From the NCBI RefSeq assembly GCF_009928415.1, contig NZ_JAABNN010000010.1, forward strand, positions 14,884 through 78,883: DNA of 64,000 nt. The letters are read 5' to 3'. The DNA comes from Bacillus sp. USDA818B3_A. Its GTDB lineage: Bacteria > Bacillota > Bacilli > Bacillales > Cytobacillaceae. Position numbers and translations under genes: made by a program. The notes beneath the pieces were generated by a model. The model was not told the DNA's origin. It made no database searches and saw nothing but the letters and a program-made list of their open reading frames with translations. How positions within the stretch are numbered: position 1 is the stretch's first letter; each line of letters begins with the position of its first letter. This document shows positions 12,709 to 22,136 of the stretch, one piece after another.

Positions 12709-13695
12709 TTGAAATATTACCGTTTATGGGTAATTGCATTTTTATTAAAATTCATTGGGTCTGCTTGGGATGCATCCTATCATTTTAAGTATTTATTTGA
12801 GGAATATTCCATTCCCCATATTGTAAATACACTCGGATTTGCCTTAGGTGGAATCTTGTTAGTTAAGGAATGGAGAAGTTCTACTTATATGGATGGGTTC
12901 TCAAGGAATTTAGTTACTATTGGGTACGCGCTGTTTCTGATTGGAATTCCTTTGGATTTTACCTACCATATCGCCTATGGGATTGATTTAACGACATGGA
13001 GCCCAACCCATTTTATTTATTATATTGCAACAGATATTATGATACTCGGTGTATGGCGAGGCTATCATCTGCATACACAGCATAACTTACCATCGTGGAA
13101 GTCCATGCATACTTGGTTTGCTATGTTTTTGCTAGAATGTTTATTGTTTCCAAACATGCAGCAGGAAAATGGGGCAATCTCTTTCGATCAGTACATTCAT
13201 GGTAAATCGATTGCTTCACAGGAAATCCTTGAGTTGATCAGAGACCCGGCCTCACAGATATTTGGGGGTATCCCTGAATTTGTGTATCCGATCTATTCCA
13301 TCTTAATGGTGGCACTATTAACCGTCCTAATGATTCGGATTTTTCGTGATTTCACCATGCCGATTACAGCGGCAGCACTTTATATTGTCTTAAGATTAAT
13401 CGGAAAAACGGTCTTCTTCGCAGTCGGATATCCCACCTCCTATATACCGATTACAATCATCCTTATACCGCTGGCCTATTCATTGTTTAGAAGAACCAAT
13501 TGGCTTGCTGGCCTCATTGGCAGCCTAACCTACTTTCTAAGCCTATACGCTATCCACAAGTTCGGAATACTCATCACACCTCCGATTCGTTTATGGGAGC
13601 TTGTCCCTGTGGTCCTAATTGGCACCCTCATTCCCGTCATCGCGGGCCTCCTCCCCTCCCAAGACGCACTAAAAAAAAGTAAACAACTCGTATAA
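12709..13695 (+). CDS. Polytopic membrane protein with duplicated D-x3-H...H motif, unknown
   Basis: 328 residues with about nine hydrophobic segments and no signal peptide. Two helix-associated motifs resemble each other: W20-D21...Y24-H25 followed by P36-H37, and L82-D83...Y86-H87 followed by P99-T100-H101. The spacing (D-x3-H then 11 or 13 residues to H) suggests an internal duplication and a possible intramembrane metal site. TTG start at 12709, behind AGAGGGG. It sits between a small membrane gene and the nitrite-reduction operon but has its own terminator. No function is assigned. Confidence 0.65.
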   Translation: MKYYRLWVIAFLLKFIGSAWDASYHFKYLFEEYSIPHIVNTLGFALGGILLVKEWRSSTYMDGFSRNLVTIGYALFLIGIPLDFTYHIAYGIDLTTWSPTHFIYYIATDIMILGVWRGYHLHTQHNLPSWKSMHTWFAMFLLECLLFPNMQQENGAISFDQYIHGKSIASQEILELIRDPASQIFGGIPEFVYPIYSILMVALLTVLMIRIFRDFTMPITAAALYIVLRLIGKTVFFAVGYPTSYIPITIILIPLAYSLFRRTNWLAGLIGSLTYFLSLYAIHKFGILITPPIRLWELVPVVLIGTLIPVIAGLLPSQDALKKSKQLV

Positions 13696-13698
13696 GGT

Positions 13699-13723
13699 AA
13701 AAAGGGTGCCTGTCACCCTTTTT
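13699..13723. terminator. Terminator built from the GGTGCCTGTCACC repeat
   Basis: AAAAAGGGTG and CACCCTTTTT form a perfect 10-bp stem around CCTGT. The stem contains one copy of a motif found at four other gene ends in this window. The A-run and T-run make it potentially bidirectional. Confidence 0.8.
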
Positions 13724-13773
13724 CTCATTGGAGCAGGGTTTTGTGTTCAAATGTTCACAATTAGCCGTTTAGA

Positions 13774-13816
13774 TGTGACGAACGTCACAATTTTTCGGGG
13801 GAAGTCGATTTACAAT
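13774..13816 (+). promoter_or_regulatory. nirB: Fnr-type class II promoter of nirB
   Basis: TGTGACGAACGTCACA (13774-13789) is a perfect match to the Fnr/Crp half-site pattern TGTGA-N6-TCACA. A good -10, TACAAT, lies at 13811-13816; the implied start near 13823 puts the box centre at -41.5, the classic class II activator position. No -35 is needed. This predicts anaerobic induction of the nitrite reductase operon. The same pattern can be read by other Crp-family proteins such as ArcR. Confidence 0.75.
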
Positions 13817-13884
13817 CTAACTATAGAGAAAACTTACTACTTAAAATATAAAACTACTATTAAATATAAAGGAGCCAAACTGAT

Positions 13885-16308
13885 ATGAAGAAATTAGTAA
13901 TGATTGGTAACGGAATGGCTGGAGTGAGAACAATTGAGGAAATTCTTAAGTTAAATACGGAGCCATTTGAGATTACCATTTTTGGCGAAGAGCCTCACCC
14001 AAACTATAATCGAATTAAACTTTCAAATATCCTTCAAGGTGATACAAGTTTTGACGACATTATCATTAATCCGCTTGATTGGTATAAAGAAAATAATATC
14101 CAGCTATATACAGGTGAAGCTGTTGTAAAGATCGATACGGAGGCAAAGTGTGTAATCAGTGATCAGGGCCGTAAGGTTGAATATGATGACCTGATTATCG
14201 CAACTGGTTCTAAATCTTTTATTCTTCCTATTCCCGGTGCTGACAAACAAGGTGTGACGGGTTTTCGTGATATAAAAGATTGTGAAATGATGATCAAATC
14301 AGCAAAAGAATATAAGAAGGCTGTAGTAATCGGCGGCGGACTATTAGGTCTCGAAGCTGCAAGAGGACTGCTAAACCTTGGCATGAAGGTGGATGTGGTA
14401 CACTTAATGCCTCATCTTATGGAGCGGCAGTTAGATCCAATCGCATCTTCTCTATTAAAAACAGAACTAGAATCACAAGGTATGAACTTCTTAATGGAGA
14501 AACAGACAGTTGAAATAGTAGGTGAGACCCAAGTAACAGGTCTTCGTTTCAAAGACGGGTCTGAAGTTGAAGCAGATCTAGTGGTTATGGCTATTGGGAT
14601 TAAGTCTAATATCCAAGTAGCTAAAGACAGCGGCATCTATGTGAACCGAGGCATTGTGGTTAATGACTACATGGAAACAAGCGTCCCGCATGTTTATGCT
14701 GTTGGTGAATGTGCAGAGCACAGAGAGATTGTCTATGGTTTGGTTGCACCATTATACGAGCAGGGTAAAATCCTCGCCAGCCGCATCTGCGGAACTGAAT
14801 CAAGCCCATATGAAGGCTCTGTTACTGGTACCCAGCTAAAAGTTGCTGGTGTGGATTTATTCTCTGCAGGCGAAATTTTTGAAGATGGCACTACTAAATC
14901 AATTATGATTTACAATGAGTACGAAGGTCTTTATAAGCGAGTATTAACTAGAAACAATGTAATCGTAGGAATTGTCCTTTATGGCGATACAAAAGACAGC
15001 ACACGATTATACCGTATGTTGACTAAAAAAGAAGACATCAGCGGGGTTTCTATTTTCCATACAGAATGTACCGGTGAAGCTGGCGTTGACGATATTGCTT
15101 CCATGCCAAACGACGAACTAGTCTGCGGCTGTAATGGTGTCACAAAAGGTGCGATTGTGGAAGCCATTCAAACACAAGGTCTAACAACACTTGACCAAGT
15201 CAGCCATTGCACAAATGCCGGCCGCTCTTGTGGCCGCTGTAAGCCAATGGTCGGCCAGATTCTTGCCCACACACTAGGTGATCAGTTTGATGCTGCTGCA
15301 GCTCAGAAAACAAGCATTTGTGGATGTACGACAATAAGCCGTGAAGAACTAGTAGCTGAAATTAAGGAAAAGGGCTTAACAAGCGTTAAAGAAGTTATGA
15401 ACGTACTTGATTGGAACAACACCGAGGGCTGTACAAAATGCCGCCCTGCGATTAACTACTATCTTGGTATGATTCATATGGATGAATATAAGGATGATCG
15501 TGATTCTCGACTAGTGAACGAAAAAATGCATGCCAATATTCAAAAGGATGGCACGTATTCAGTCGTTCCAAGAATGTATGGAGGTGTAACAACAGCAGCA
15601 GATTTGAAAAAAATTGCGGAAGTTGCTGAAAAGTATGACGTACCTTTAGTAAAATTAACTGGTGGACAACGGATTGGATTGTTCGGAGTGAAAAAAGAAG
15701 ACCTTCCAGCAATGTGGGAAGAGCTCGATATGCCATCAGGATATGCGTACGGAAAAACATTGAGAACCGTTAAGACTTGTGTTGGAGCACAATTCTGCCG
15801 TTACGGTACACAAGACTCCATGGCACTGGGAATCGAATTAGAGAAAAAATTTGAACGTCTGGATACACCGCACAAAGTTAAAATGGGGGTATCTGCTTGT
15901 CCAAGAAACTGTTCAGAAGCAGGCATCAAGGATATCGGCTTCGTTGGTATTGACGGCGGCTGGGAAATCTATGTTGCTGGTAACGGCGGTGTTGACCTTC
16001 GGGCCGGAGACTTGCTATGTACAGTGAAAAACGAAGAAGACGTAATGGAAATGACAGGTGCCTACCTTCAATACTACCGTGAAACAGCCGCTTACTTGGA
16101 GCGTACTTCTAAGTGGGTTGAACGGGTGGGACTTGATCATATCAAAGAAGTACTCGCAAACGAAGAAACTAGAAAAGCCTTAAACGAAAGAATGGATCAA
16201 ACATTGAAAAAATATATCGAGCCATGGGATGAAGCCATTCAAAGTGAAGAAATCAAAGATAAGTATTATACAAGCCATAACATTACTGTTGGGAGTGAAT
16301 CAAAATGA
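13885..16308 (+). CDS. nirB: Nitrite reductase [NAD(P)H], large subunit NirB
   Basis: An 807-residue cytoplasmic enzyme reducing nitrite to ammonium with NAD(P)H. In order: FAD/NAD(P) pyridine nucleotide-disulfide oxidoreductase domain (1 to about 310), two BFD-like [2Fe-2S] segments (C414, C416, C449, C452 and C479, C481, C516, C519), the ferredoxin-like half domain (about 550-620), and the siroheme/[4Fe-4S] domain with C632-x5-C638 and C672-x3-C676. AAAGGAG precedes ATG 13885. It overlaps nirD by 4 nt and is followed by siroheme genes. The Fnr box suggests ammonifying nitrite reduction without oxygen rather than purely nitrogen assimilation. Confidence 0.96.
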   Translation: MKKLVMIGNGMAGVRTIEEILKLNTEPFEITIFGEEPHPNYNRIKLSNILQGDTSFDDIIINPLDWYKENNIQLYTGEAVVKIDTEAKCVISDQGRKVEYDDLIIATGSKSFILPIPGADKQGVTGFRDIKDCEMMIKSAKEYKKAVVIGGGLLGLEAARGLLNLGMKVDVVHLMPHLMERQLDPIASSLLKTELESQGMNFLMEKQTVEIVGETQVTGLRFKDGSEVEADLVVMAIGIKSNIQVAKDSGIYVNRGIVVNDYMETSVPHVYAVGECAEHREIVYGLVAPLYEQGKILASRICGTESSPYEGSVTGTQLKVAGVDLFSAGEIFEDGTTKSIMIYNEYEGLYKRVLTRNNVIVGIVLYGDTKDSTRLYRMLTKKEDISGVSIFHTECTGEAGVDDIASMPNDELVCGCNGVTKGAIVEAIQTQGLTTLDQVSHCTNAGRSCGRCKPMVGQILAHTLGDQFDAAAAQKTSICGCTTISREELVAEIKEKGLTSVKEVMNVLDWNNTEGCTKCRPAINYYLGMIHMDEYKDDRDSRLVNEKMHANIQKDGTYSVVPRMYGGVTTAADLKKIAEVAEKYDVPLVKLTGGQRIGLFGVKKEDLPAMWEELDMPSGYAYGKTLRTVKTCVGAQFCRYGTQDSMALGIELEKKFERLDTPHKVKMGVSACPRNCSEAGIKDIGFVGIDGGWEIYVAGNGGVDLRAGDLLCTVKNEEDVMEMTGAYLQYYRETAAYLERTSKWVERVGLDHIKEVLANEETRKALNERMDQTLKKYIEPWDEAIQSEEIKDKYYTSHNITVGSESK

Positions 16309-16625
16309 TCGAAACCATTACCCGTATTCCAGTAGCACATTATGCTAATGTTAAAGCAAGGGCAGGCTATTCTATTAAGGTTGATTCAACAGAAGTGGCC
16401 TTATTTAAAACAACAGCTGGTGAAATTTATGCATTAGAGAACCGCAGTCCACATCCAAAGGGCGGAGTTTTATCTGAAGGTCTTGTCAGCGGTGATTTCG
16501 TGTATTGCCCGGTCTATGATTGGAAAATCTCATTGGCAGATGGAAAGGTTCAGGCGCCTGACGAAGGTCAGGTCCGGACCTTTAAGGTAGAAGTGAAGGA
16601 AGATATTATCTTTATCGTTTTATAA
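16305..16625 (+). CDS. nirD: Nitrite reductase small subunit NirD (Rieske-like fold, incomplete cluster site)
   Basis: 106 residues, overlapping nirB as ATGA. The Rieske-type fold is recognisable (GEIYALENRSPHPKGG, then FVYCPVYDWKISL), but the cluster pattern CxH...CxxH is broken: the first Cys is Ser48 and the second His is Tyr71, leaving only H50 and C68. It therefore probably holds no [2Fe-2S] cluster and serves a structural role, as in E. coli NirD, which also lacks the cluster ligands. Translational coupling to nirB fits a fixed subunit ratio. Confidence 0.92.
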   Translation: MIETITRIPVAHYANVKARAGYSIKVDSTEVALFKTTAGEIYALENRSPHPKGGVLSEGLVSGDFVYCPVYDWKISLADGKVQAPDEGQVRTFKVEVKEDIIFIVL

Positions 16626-16646
16626 AAGGGGAAGGAAGGCTGCAAG

Positions 16647-18101
16647 ATGAAAACAGGAAAAGTATTTCTAGTAGGAGCAGGACCTGGCGATGCAGGCTTA
16701 ATTACAGTAAAAGGGCTGGATGCGATTAGACAGGCTGAAGTCATTCTCTATGACCGGCTTGCCAATCCTAAACTGTTAGATTATGCAGACAGTAATTGTG
16801 AGCTTATCTATTGCGGAAAATTGCCCGACCGCCATACATTGCGTCAGGAGAACATTAATGAACTCCTTGTGCAAAAGGCTTTGGCAGGGAGTGTTGTGGT
16901 CCGCTTAAAAGGGGGCGATCCTGGCGTATTCGGCAGGGTTGGTGAGGAAGCAGCTGCCCTTAGTGAATACCAAATTCCTTTTGAAATCGTTCCGGGCATT
17001 TCATCGGGGATTGCAGCCCCCCTTTATGCAGGAATTCCCGTCACACACCGGGAGCATGCGGAATCTTTTGCGGTGGTAACAGCTCATGATAAATCACAGG
17101 ACGGCAAACCCCTCCTTGATTGGGAGGGACTTGCCAGAGGTGTGGATACCATTGCTTTTTACATGGGAGTCGGGAATCTGCCGTTTATATGTAAGAATCT
17201 AATCCAGCATGGGAAGCCTGAGTCTACGCCCGTGATATTAATCCATTGGGGGACCTTCGGCCGGCAAAAGACCTTGCAAGGAACGTTAGCAGATATTTCT
17301 GAGAAGGTGTCAGCGGCCAAGTTCAGCAATCCGTCGATCATCTTAGTCGGCGATGTCATCTCTCTCCGTGAAAAAATCAGCTGGTTTGAGAAAAAGCCAT
17401 TGTATGGCAGGCAAATACTGCTGGCGAGGACAAGTGCAGGCCCAAGTGAACTAGCAAAAGAACTTCTTTCACAGGGGGCAGACGTCATTGAGTTTCCAAA
17501 GTGGAAAGTAACAAAGATTCCACTTGATCTCGCAGGGATCACAAACTATGAAAAAATATTATTTACATCACCGGAAAGCGCTGCTGAATTTTTCTCGGCC
17601 GTTATAGAACAAGAAATCGATATTCGCCGCATACATGCTGAAGTTTTTGGTATGTCTAGTAAAACAATAAAGAGGTTGCGTGAGCGCGGCTTTATCGGTA
17701 AACCTGCCTCTGAGATTCAGGATTCTGAAAATATGCTGATTGTCGGCGATCATCACTTGTTGCATAAGGACTTTCCAAAAGCAAAAGTAATGATGACAAG
17801 TTCTAAGGAACTGGACCGGCAATTCCTGCCGATTTTTCAAAGGATGCTTGACGAAGCAGAGGTCAATACAATGATATTTCCAAACAGTGCCTCAGTCGAA
17901 CCGTTTATGGCGGCTTTGGCAGAATGTAATATAAGTGCAGTCGAGTTCTTGAATAGTAAACAGGTACTTACGTTGGGCGAAACAACCAAATCCGCTGCCA
18001 TACAAGCTGGACTTGTTTCAGCTGAAATGACGTTGAACCCATCGAAGGAAGCCTTAGTTAACCATTTGGTGGAGCATCCATTACAGGGAGTGCAAGAATG
18101 A
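16647..18101 (+). CDS. cobA: Uroporphyrinogen-III C-methyltransferase fused to uroporphyrinogen-III synthase domain
   Basis: 484 residues, close in length and layout to B. subtilis NasF. Residues 4 to about 245 are a SUMT domain (GAGPGDAGLITVKG, VRLKGGDPGVFGR, VPGISSG, GIPVTHR) that methylates uroporphyrinogen III twice with SAM to give precorrin-2. Residues from about 253 to the end form a HemD-like domain that cyclises hydroxymethylbilane; its sequence is weakly conserved, so activity is less sure. It supplies siroheme to NirB and overlaps the next gene by 4 nt. Confidence 0.9.
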   Translation: MKTGKVFLVGAGPGDAGLITVKGLDAIRQAEVILYDRLANPKLLDYADSNCELIYCGKLPDRHTLRQENINELLVQKALAGSVVVRLKGGDPGVFGRVGEEAAALSEYQIPFEIVPGISSGIAAPLYAGIPVTHREHAESFAVVTAHDKSQDGKPLLDWEGLARGVDTIAFYMGVGNLPFICKNLIQHGKPESTPVILIHWGTFGRQKTLQGTLADISEKVSAAKFSNPSIILVGDVISLREKISWFEKKPLYGRQILLARTSAGPSELAKELLSQGADVIEFPKWKVTKIPLDLAGITNYEKILFTSPESAAEFFSAVIEQEIDIRRIHAEVFGMSSKTIKRLRERGFIGKPASEIQDSENMLIVGDHHLLHKDFPKAKVMMTSSKELDRQFLPIFQRMLDEAEVNTMIFPNSASVEPFMAALAECNISAVEFLNSKQVLTLGETTKSAAIQAGLVSAEMTLNPSKEALVNHLVEHPLQGVQE

Positions 18102-18715
18102 GTACAAACTATCCGATTATGTTACAACTTGATGGGAAAATGGCAGTAGTAATTGGCGGCGGCAAGGTGGCTGAGCGAAAGGTTCGTGGACTGCTTGGCA
18201 CGGGCGCCAATGTGAAGGTGATTAGCCCGGAAGCAACTGCTGCACTTCAGACCCTATTTCACGATGGTAAACTAATTTGGGAAAAAAGATCTTTTTTAAA
18301 AGAAGACCTTCAGGATGCTTCGCTAATCTTTGCCGCTACTGATAATAAGGATACTAATCAAATGGTTAAATCCTTGGCAGAAAAACATCAGCTGGTCACC
18401 ATTGCGGATGACCCGGGACAATCGGATTTTCACCTTCCGGCCCATGTGCAACGAGGAAGGCTGAGTATTGCTATTTCTACAGGAGGCGCGAGCCCTACAC
18501 TCGCCAAGAAGTTATGTGTTGAGTTAGAACAGCGATTTGATGAACGGTATGAGGATTATCTTGAATTTCTGTTTTCTGCAAGGCAATGGATCCTGAGAGA
18601 GGTGAAGGATCCTTCTCTAAAAAGAAAGCTGCTAACGGCGATTGTAAGTGAAGATTTTTTAAATAGTCAAAATCGTACGGAGGATTTCCGGCGTTTATAT
18701 AAAGAATGGAAGTAA
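18098..18715 (+). CDS. Precorrin-2 dehydrogenase / siroheme branch enzyme (SirC/YlnF type)
   Basis: 205 residues. The N-terminal Rossmann fold shows VIGGGKVAERKVRGLL (residues 18-33), then the CysG-type core with ATDNKDTNQMV and the GGASPTLAKKL segment. It uses NAD+ to oxidise precorrin-2 to sirohydrochlorin. Iron insertion would need this protein's CysG-like second function or a separate SirB, and none is seen here. The ATG overlaps the cobA stop (ATGA), and the gene ends the nir-siroheme operon. Confidence 0.88.
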   Translation: MSTNYPIMLQLDGKMAVVIGGGKVAERKVRGLLGTGANVKVISPEATAALQTLFHDGKLIWEKRSFLKEDLQDASLIFAATDNKDTNQMVKSLAEKHQLVTIADDPGQSDFHLPAHVQRGRLSIAISTGGASPTLAKKLCVELEQRFDERYEDYLEFLFSARQWILREVKDPSLKRKLLTAIVSEDFLNSQNRTEDFRRLYKEWK

Positions 18716-18716
18716 G

Positions 18717-18749
18717 AACGGGTGCCTTAATAGCGGGTACCCGTTTTTT
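18717..18749 (+). terminator. Terminator of the nirBD-siroheme operon
   Basis: AACGGGTGCC and GGTACCCGTT pair (one G-U) around a 9-nt loop, followed by a T-run. Confidence 0.85.
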
Positions 18750-18871
18750 GATATCTGTGTGGGGAAATTCAACGATTTTCCTGGATTGGAAGGTCCTTTC
18801 GATATAGACAAGGGAGATACACATTTTTAAAAATTTTTAAAAAAGTGGTTCCATTTTCCAAATTACTGTTA

Positions 18872-18877
18872 TATAAT
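18872..18877 (+). promoter_or_regulatory. aceB: -10 element of aceB promoter
   Basis: A consensus TATAAT 49 nt before the aceB start. The best -35 at proper spacing is only TTCCAT, so an activator or relief of repression may matter. Confidence 0.4.
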
Positions 18878-18925
18878 ACAAAACGAAGGTATAAACTGTA
18901 TTATAACAAAGAGGTGATAGAGTTC

Positions 18926-20518
18926 ATGTCGACACAAACTACAGGTATTGAAGTGGTTGGAGCTTTAAAAGCCCAGTATGATGAGATTTTGACCCTAGAG
19001 GCACTAAACTTAATTGAAGAATTAGAGCGTAAATTTGGAAGACGCAGAATCGAACTGTTGCAGTACAGAGAGAAACGGCAAGCAGAGATTAATAATGGCA
19101 AACTCCCTGAATTCCTTCCTGAAACGAAACATATCAGGAACGGTGATTGGACAGTCGCTCCATTGCCCAAAGATCTTCAAGACCGCCGTGTAGAAATTAC
19201 CGGACCAACAGATCGGAAAATGGTCATTAATGCATTAAATTCTGGTGCTAAATTATTTATGGCTGATTTTGAAGATGCCACCTCCCCGACATGGGATAGT
19301 ATTATTGAAGGACAAATCAACCTGAGAGATGCGATCAAAAGGACGATATCCTTTGAAAATCCAAATGGGAAACGATATGAGCTGAATAAAGAAACAGCTG
19401 TGCTCATTGTTAGACCGCGTGGACTTCATCTTGAAGAAAAACATGTGCTATTAGATGGCAAGCCCATTTCAGGAAGCTTCTTCGATTTTGGGATGTACTT
19501 TTTCCATAATGTAAACACACTGATCTCAAATGGAACGGGACCATACTTTTATCTGCCAAAGCTTGAGAGTCATTTAGAAGCAAGGCTTTGGAATGATGTC
19601 TTTGTCTATACACAAGAGAGACTGGGAATTCCTCAAGGAACCATTAAAGCAACCGTACTGATAGAGACAATTTTGGCGGCATTTGAAATGGATGAAATTC
19701 TTTATGAATTAAAGGAACACTCAGCCGGATTAAACTGCGGCCGGTGGGATTATATTTTCAGCTATATTAAAAAACTGCGTAATCACGCAGATGTTATACT
19801 GCCGGATCGTGCACAAGTAACGATGACTTCACCTTTCATGCGTTCTTATTCATTGTTAACCATCAAAACCTGTCATCGCCGTAAGGCACCGGCAATGGGC
19901 GGAATGGCTGCGCAAATCCCTGTTAAAAATAACCCAGAGGCAAATGAGGCAGCGTTTGCTAGTGTTCGAGCGGATAAAGAGCGTGAGGCACGGGATGGCC
20001 ATGATGGAACATGGGTTGCACATCCTGGACTCGTACCGGTTGCCATGGAAGTATTCAATCGCGAGATGCCGACACCCAACCAAATCCATACCGTCAAACA
20101 GCAGAACATCACCATTACTGCTGCTGACTTGCTCGAGGTTCCAAATGGGAAGATTACTGAAAGAGGTGTCCGCACAAACATCAATGTAGGTATTCAGTAT
20201 ATTGCCTCATGGTTAAATGGGAGAGGTGCCGCACCCATCCACCATTTGATGGAGGATGCAGCCACGGCGGAAATTTCACGGGCTCAAGTCTGGCAGTGGA
20301 TCCGCCACCCAAAAGGCATTTTGGACGATGGCCGTAAAGTGACTGCTGAAATGTATGAGCAATTAAAGTTGGAAGAATTAGAGAAAATCAAATTGGAGAC
20401 AGGGGCAGAAAGCTTCGAGAACGGGCGCTTTGCTGAAGCTGTTCAATTGTTTGACCGGTTAATCTTGAATGATGACTTTATTGATTTCTTAACATTGCCC
20501 GGATATGAGCAGTTATAA
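18926..20518 (+). CDS. aceB: Malate synthase A
   Basis: 530 residues, the usual length of malate synthase A. It condenses glyoxylate with acetyl-CoA to malate, the second step of the glyoxylate shunt. Signature stretches are [24 protein letters not shown] (substrate-binding Arg) and [12 protein letters not shown] with the acidic residues that bind Mg2+. I use ATG 18926, 7 nt after GAGGTGAT; upstream in-frame ATG 18845 has no ribosome site and lies in the promoter. It forms an operon with aceA 38 bp downstream. The shunt is absent from B. subtilis 168 but common in other bacilli. Confidence 0.96.
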   Translation: MSTQTTGIEVVGALKAQYDEILTLEALNLIEELERKFGRRRIELLQYREKRQAEINNGKLPEFLPETKHIRNGDWTVAPLPKDLQDRRVEITGPTDRKMVINALNSGAKLFMADFEDATSPTWDSIIEGQINLRDAIKRTISFENPNGKRYELNKETAVLIVRPRGLHLEEKHVLLDGKPISGSFFDFGMYFFHNVNTLISNGTGPYFYLPKLESHLEARLWNDVFVYTQERLGIPQGTIKATVLIETILAAFEMDEILYELKEHSAGLNCGRWDYIFSYIKKLRNHADVILPDRAQVTMTSPFMRSYSLLTIKTCHRRKAPAMGGMAAQIPVKNNPEANEAAFASVRADKEREARDGHDGTWVAHPGLVPVAMEVFNREMPTPNQIHTVKQQNITITAADLLEVPNGKITERGVRTNINVGIQYIASWLNGRGAAPIHHLMEDAATAEISRAQVWQWIRHPKGILDDGRKVTAEMYEQLKLEELEKIKLETGAESFENGRFAEAVQLFDRLILNDDFIDFLTLPGYEQL

Positions 20519-20556
20519 GTTTCTTATTTTAATAGATTAATAGGAGGAATTTTAAA

Positions 20557-21846
20557 ATGACAGATCAAAGAGCTGCGCAATTACAAGAAAGCTGGGAATT
20601 GGATAGCCGCTGGAACGGGATTACCAGACCCTACACTGCTGGAGATGTAATTAAGCTTCGTGGTTCGGTGGATATTGAACATACATTGGCTCGTAAGGGT
20701 GCTGAAAAGCTGTGGAAACTACTAAATGAAGAAGATTACGTTAATGCTCTTGGAGCGTTAACCGGCAATCAGGCTGTTCAGCAGGTAAAAGCAGGACTAA
20801 AAGCGATCTACTTAAGCGGCTGGCAGGTTGCCGCTGACGCGAATCTTTCAGGACATATGTATCCCGACCAAAGCTTATACCCAGCAAACAGTGTACCAAG
20901 TGTGGTCAAGCGGATTAATCAGGCACTGCAGCGCGCAGACCAAATCCATCATTCAGAAGGCGACCATTCGACTGACTGGTTTGCTCCGATTGTTGCTGAT
21001 GCTGAAGCTGGTTTTGGCGGGCAGTTAAACTGCTTTGAATTGATGAAAGGAATGATTGAAGCCGGTGCATCAGGTGTTCATTTTGAAGATCAGTTGTCTT
21101 CTGAGAAAAAATGCGGTCATTTAGGCGGGAAGGTGCTGCTCCCAACTCAAACAGCGGTGCGCAATTTGATTGCTGCACGCTTGGCTGCGGATGTGATGGG
21201 GGTTCCAACCGTTCTCGTTGCCCGGACAGATGCCAATGCGGCTGATTTGATTACAAGTGATATTGATAGTAATGATGCTCCGTTTATTACGGGGGAACGG
21301 ACACCAGAGGGCTTCTTCCTTACAAGGGCAGGAATTGATCAGGCAATCGCCAGAGGTCTAGCCTATGCTCCATATGCAGACTTAATTTGGTGTGAAACTT
21401 CTGAGCCGAATATTGAGGAAGCCAGGAAGTTTGCGGAAGCCATTCATGAGAAATTCCCTGGTAAACTATTAGCCTACAATTGCTCACCATCCTTTAATTG
21501 GAAGAAAAAACTGGATCAGGAGACGATTGCGAAGTTCCAAGAGGAGCTTGGGAAAATGGGTTACAAGTTCCAGTTTGTAACGCTTGCCGGCTTCCATGCC
21601 TTGAACCACAGTATGTTTGAGTTAGCGCGCGGATACAAGGAGCGGGGTATGGCGGCTTACTCTGAGCTGCAGCAGGCTGAGTTTGATAGTGAGCAGTACG
21701 GCTATACAGCGACACGCCACCAGCGTGAAGTAGGTACAGGTTACTTTGATCAGGTGTCTATGGTGATATCTGGTGGAACGTCTTCGACTACGGCGTTGAA
21801 GGGGTCGACAGAAGTAGAACAGTTTAGCAGTCCTAGTAAAAAGTAA
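20557..21846 (+). CDS. aceA: Isocitrate lyase
   Basis: 429 residues. It cleaves isocitrate to succinate and glyoxylate. The signature KKCGHLGGK is present, with catalytic C186; other marks are [11 protein letters not shown] near the N-terminus, [10 protein letters not shown], and [12 protein letters not shown] for substrate binding. GGAGGAATTT precedes the ATG. Paired with aceB it allows growth on acetate or fatty acids. Confidence 0.97.
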   Translation: MTDQRAAQLQESWELDSRWNGITRPYTAGDVIKLRGSVDIEHTLARKGAEKLWKLLNEEDYVNALGALTGNQAVQQVKAGLKAIYLSGWQVAADANLSGHMYPDQSLYPANSVPSVVKRINQALQRADQIHHSEGDHSTDWFAPIVADAEAGFGGQLNCFELMKGMIEAGASGVHFEDQLSSEKKCGHLGGKVLLPTQTAVRNLIAARLAADVMGVPTVLVARTDANAADLITSDIDSNDAPFITGERTPEGFFLTRAGIDQAIARGLAYAPYADLIWCETSEPNIEEARKFAEAIHEKFPGKLLAYNCSPSFNWKKKLDQETIAKFQEELGKMGYKFQFVTLAGFHALNHSMFELARGYKERGMAAYSELQQAEFDSEQYGYTATRHQREVGTGYFDQVSMVISGGTSSTTALKGSTEVEQFSSPSKK

Positions 21847-21860
21847 TCGTGAGGGTGGCG

Positions 21861-21895
21861 GAGCCTTTTCTCCTGTTTGGAGGGAAGGCTCTTTT
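21861..21895 (+). terminator. Terminator after aceA
   Basis: GAGCCTTTTCTCC and GGAGGGAAGGCTC pair with two G-U pairs around TGTTT, followed by TTTT. Confidence 0.75.
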
Positions 21896-21920
21896 GTTGG
21901 AATTGGAGGTGGAGGTGGTG

Positions 21921-22036
21921 TTACTCTCGGATAAGCTGATTTACTCTTGGATAAGACAGGTTTATTCTCGCATAAGATGTAATACTCTCGGATAAGATGA
22001 ATTTACTCTTGGATAAGATTTGATTACTCTCGTAGA
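21921..22036. repeat. Short phased repeat array, TACTCTYGGATAAG
   Basis: Six copies of an element like TACTCTCGGATAAG start at 21922, 21942, 21963, 21983, 22004 and 22025, spaced 20 or 21 bp, two DNA helical turns. Variants with CTCG and CTTG mix. It fills the gap between the aceA terminator and yueI. It partly resembles the unit at 8-250 (CTCTTATTTGACAAG). No inverted-repeat structure or coding potential is seen. Confidence 0.8.
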
Positions 22037-22136
22037 GGCGCTGTTGTGATCCAGTGTACAAAACCAATTTTGGATTGTAACGTTTATTAGGGTATTATCA
22101 TACATAATAATAGCTTTTTACATGGAGATGATAGGC

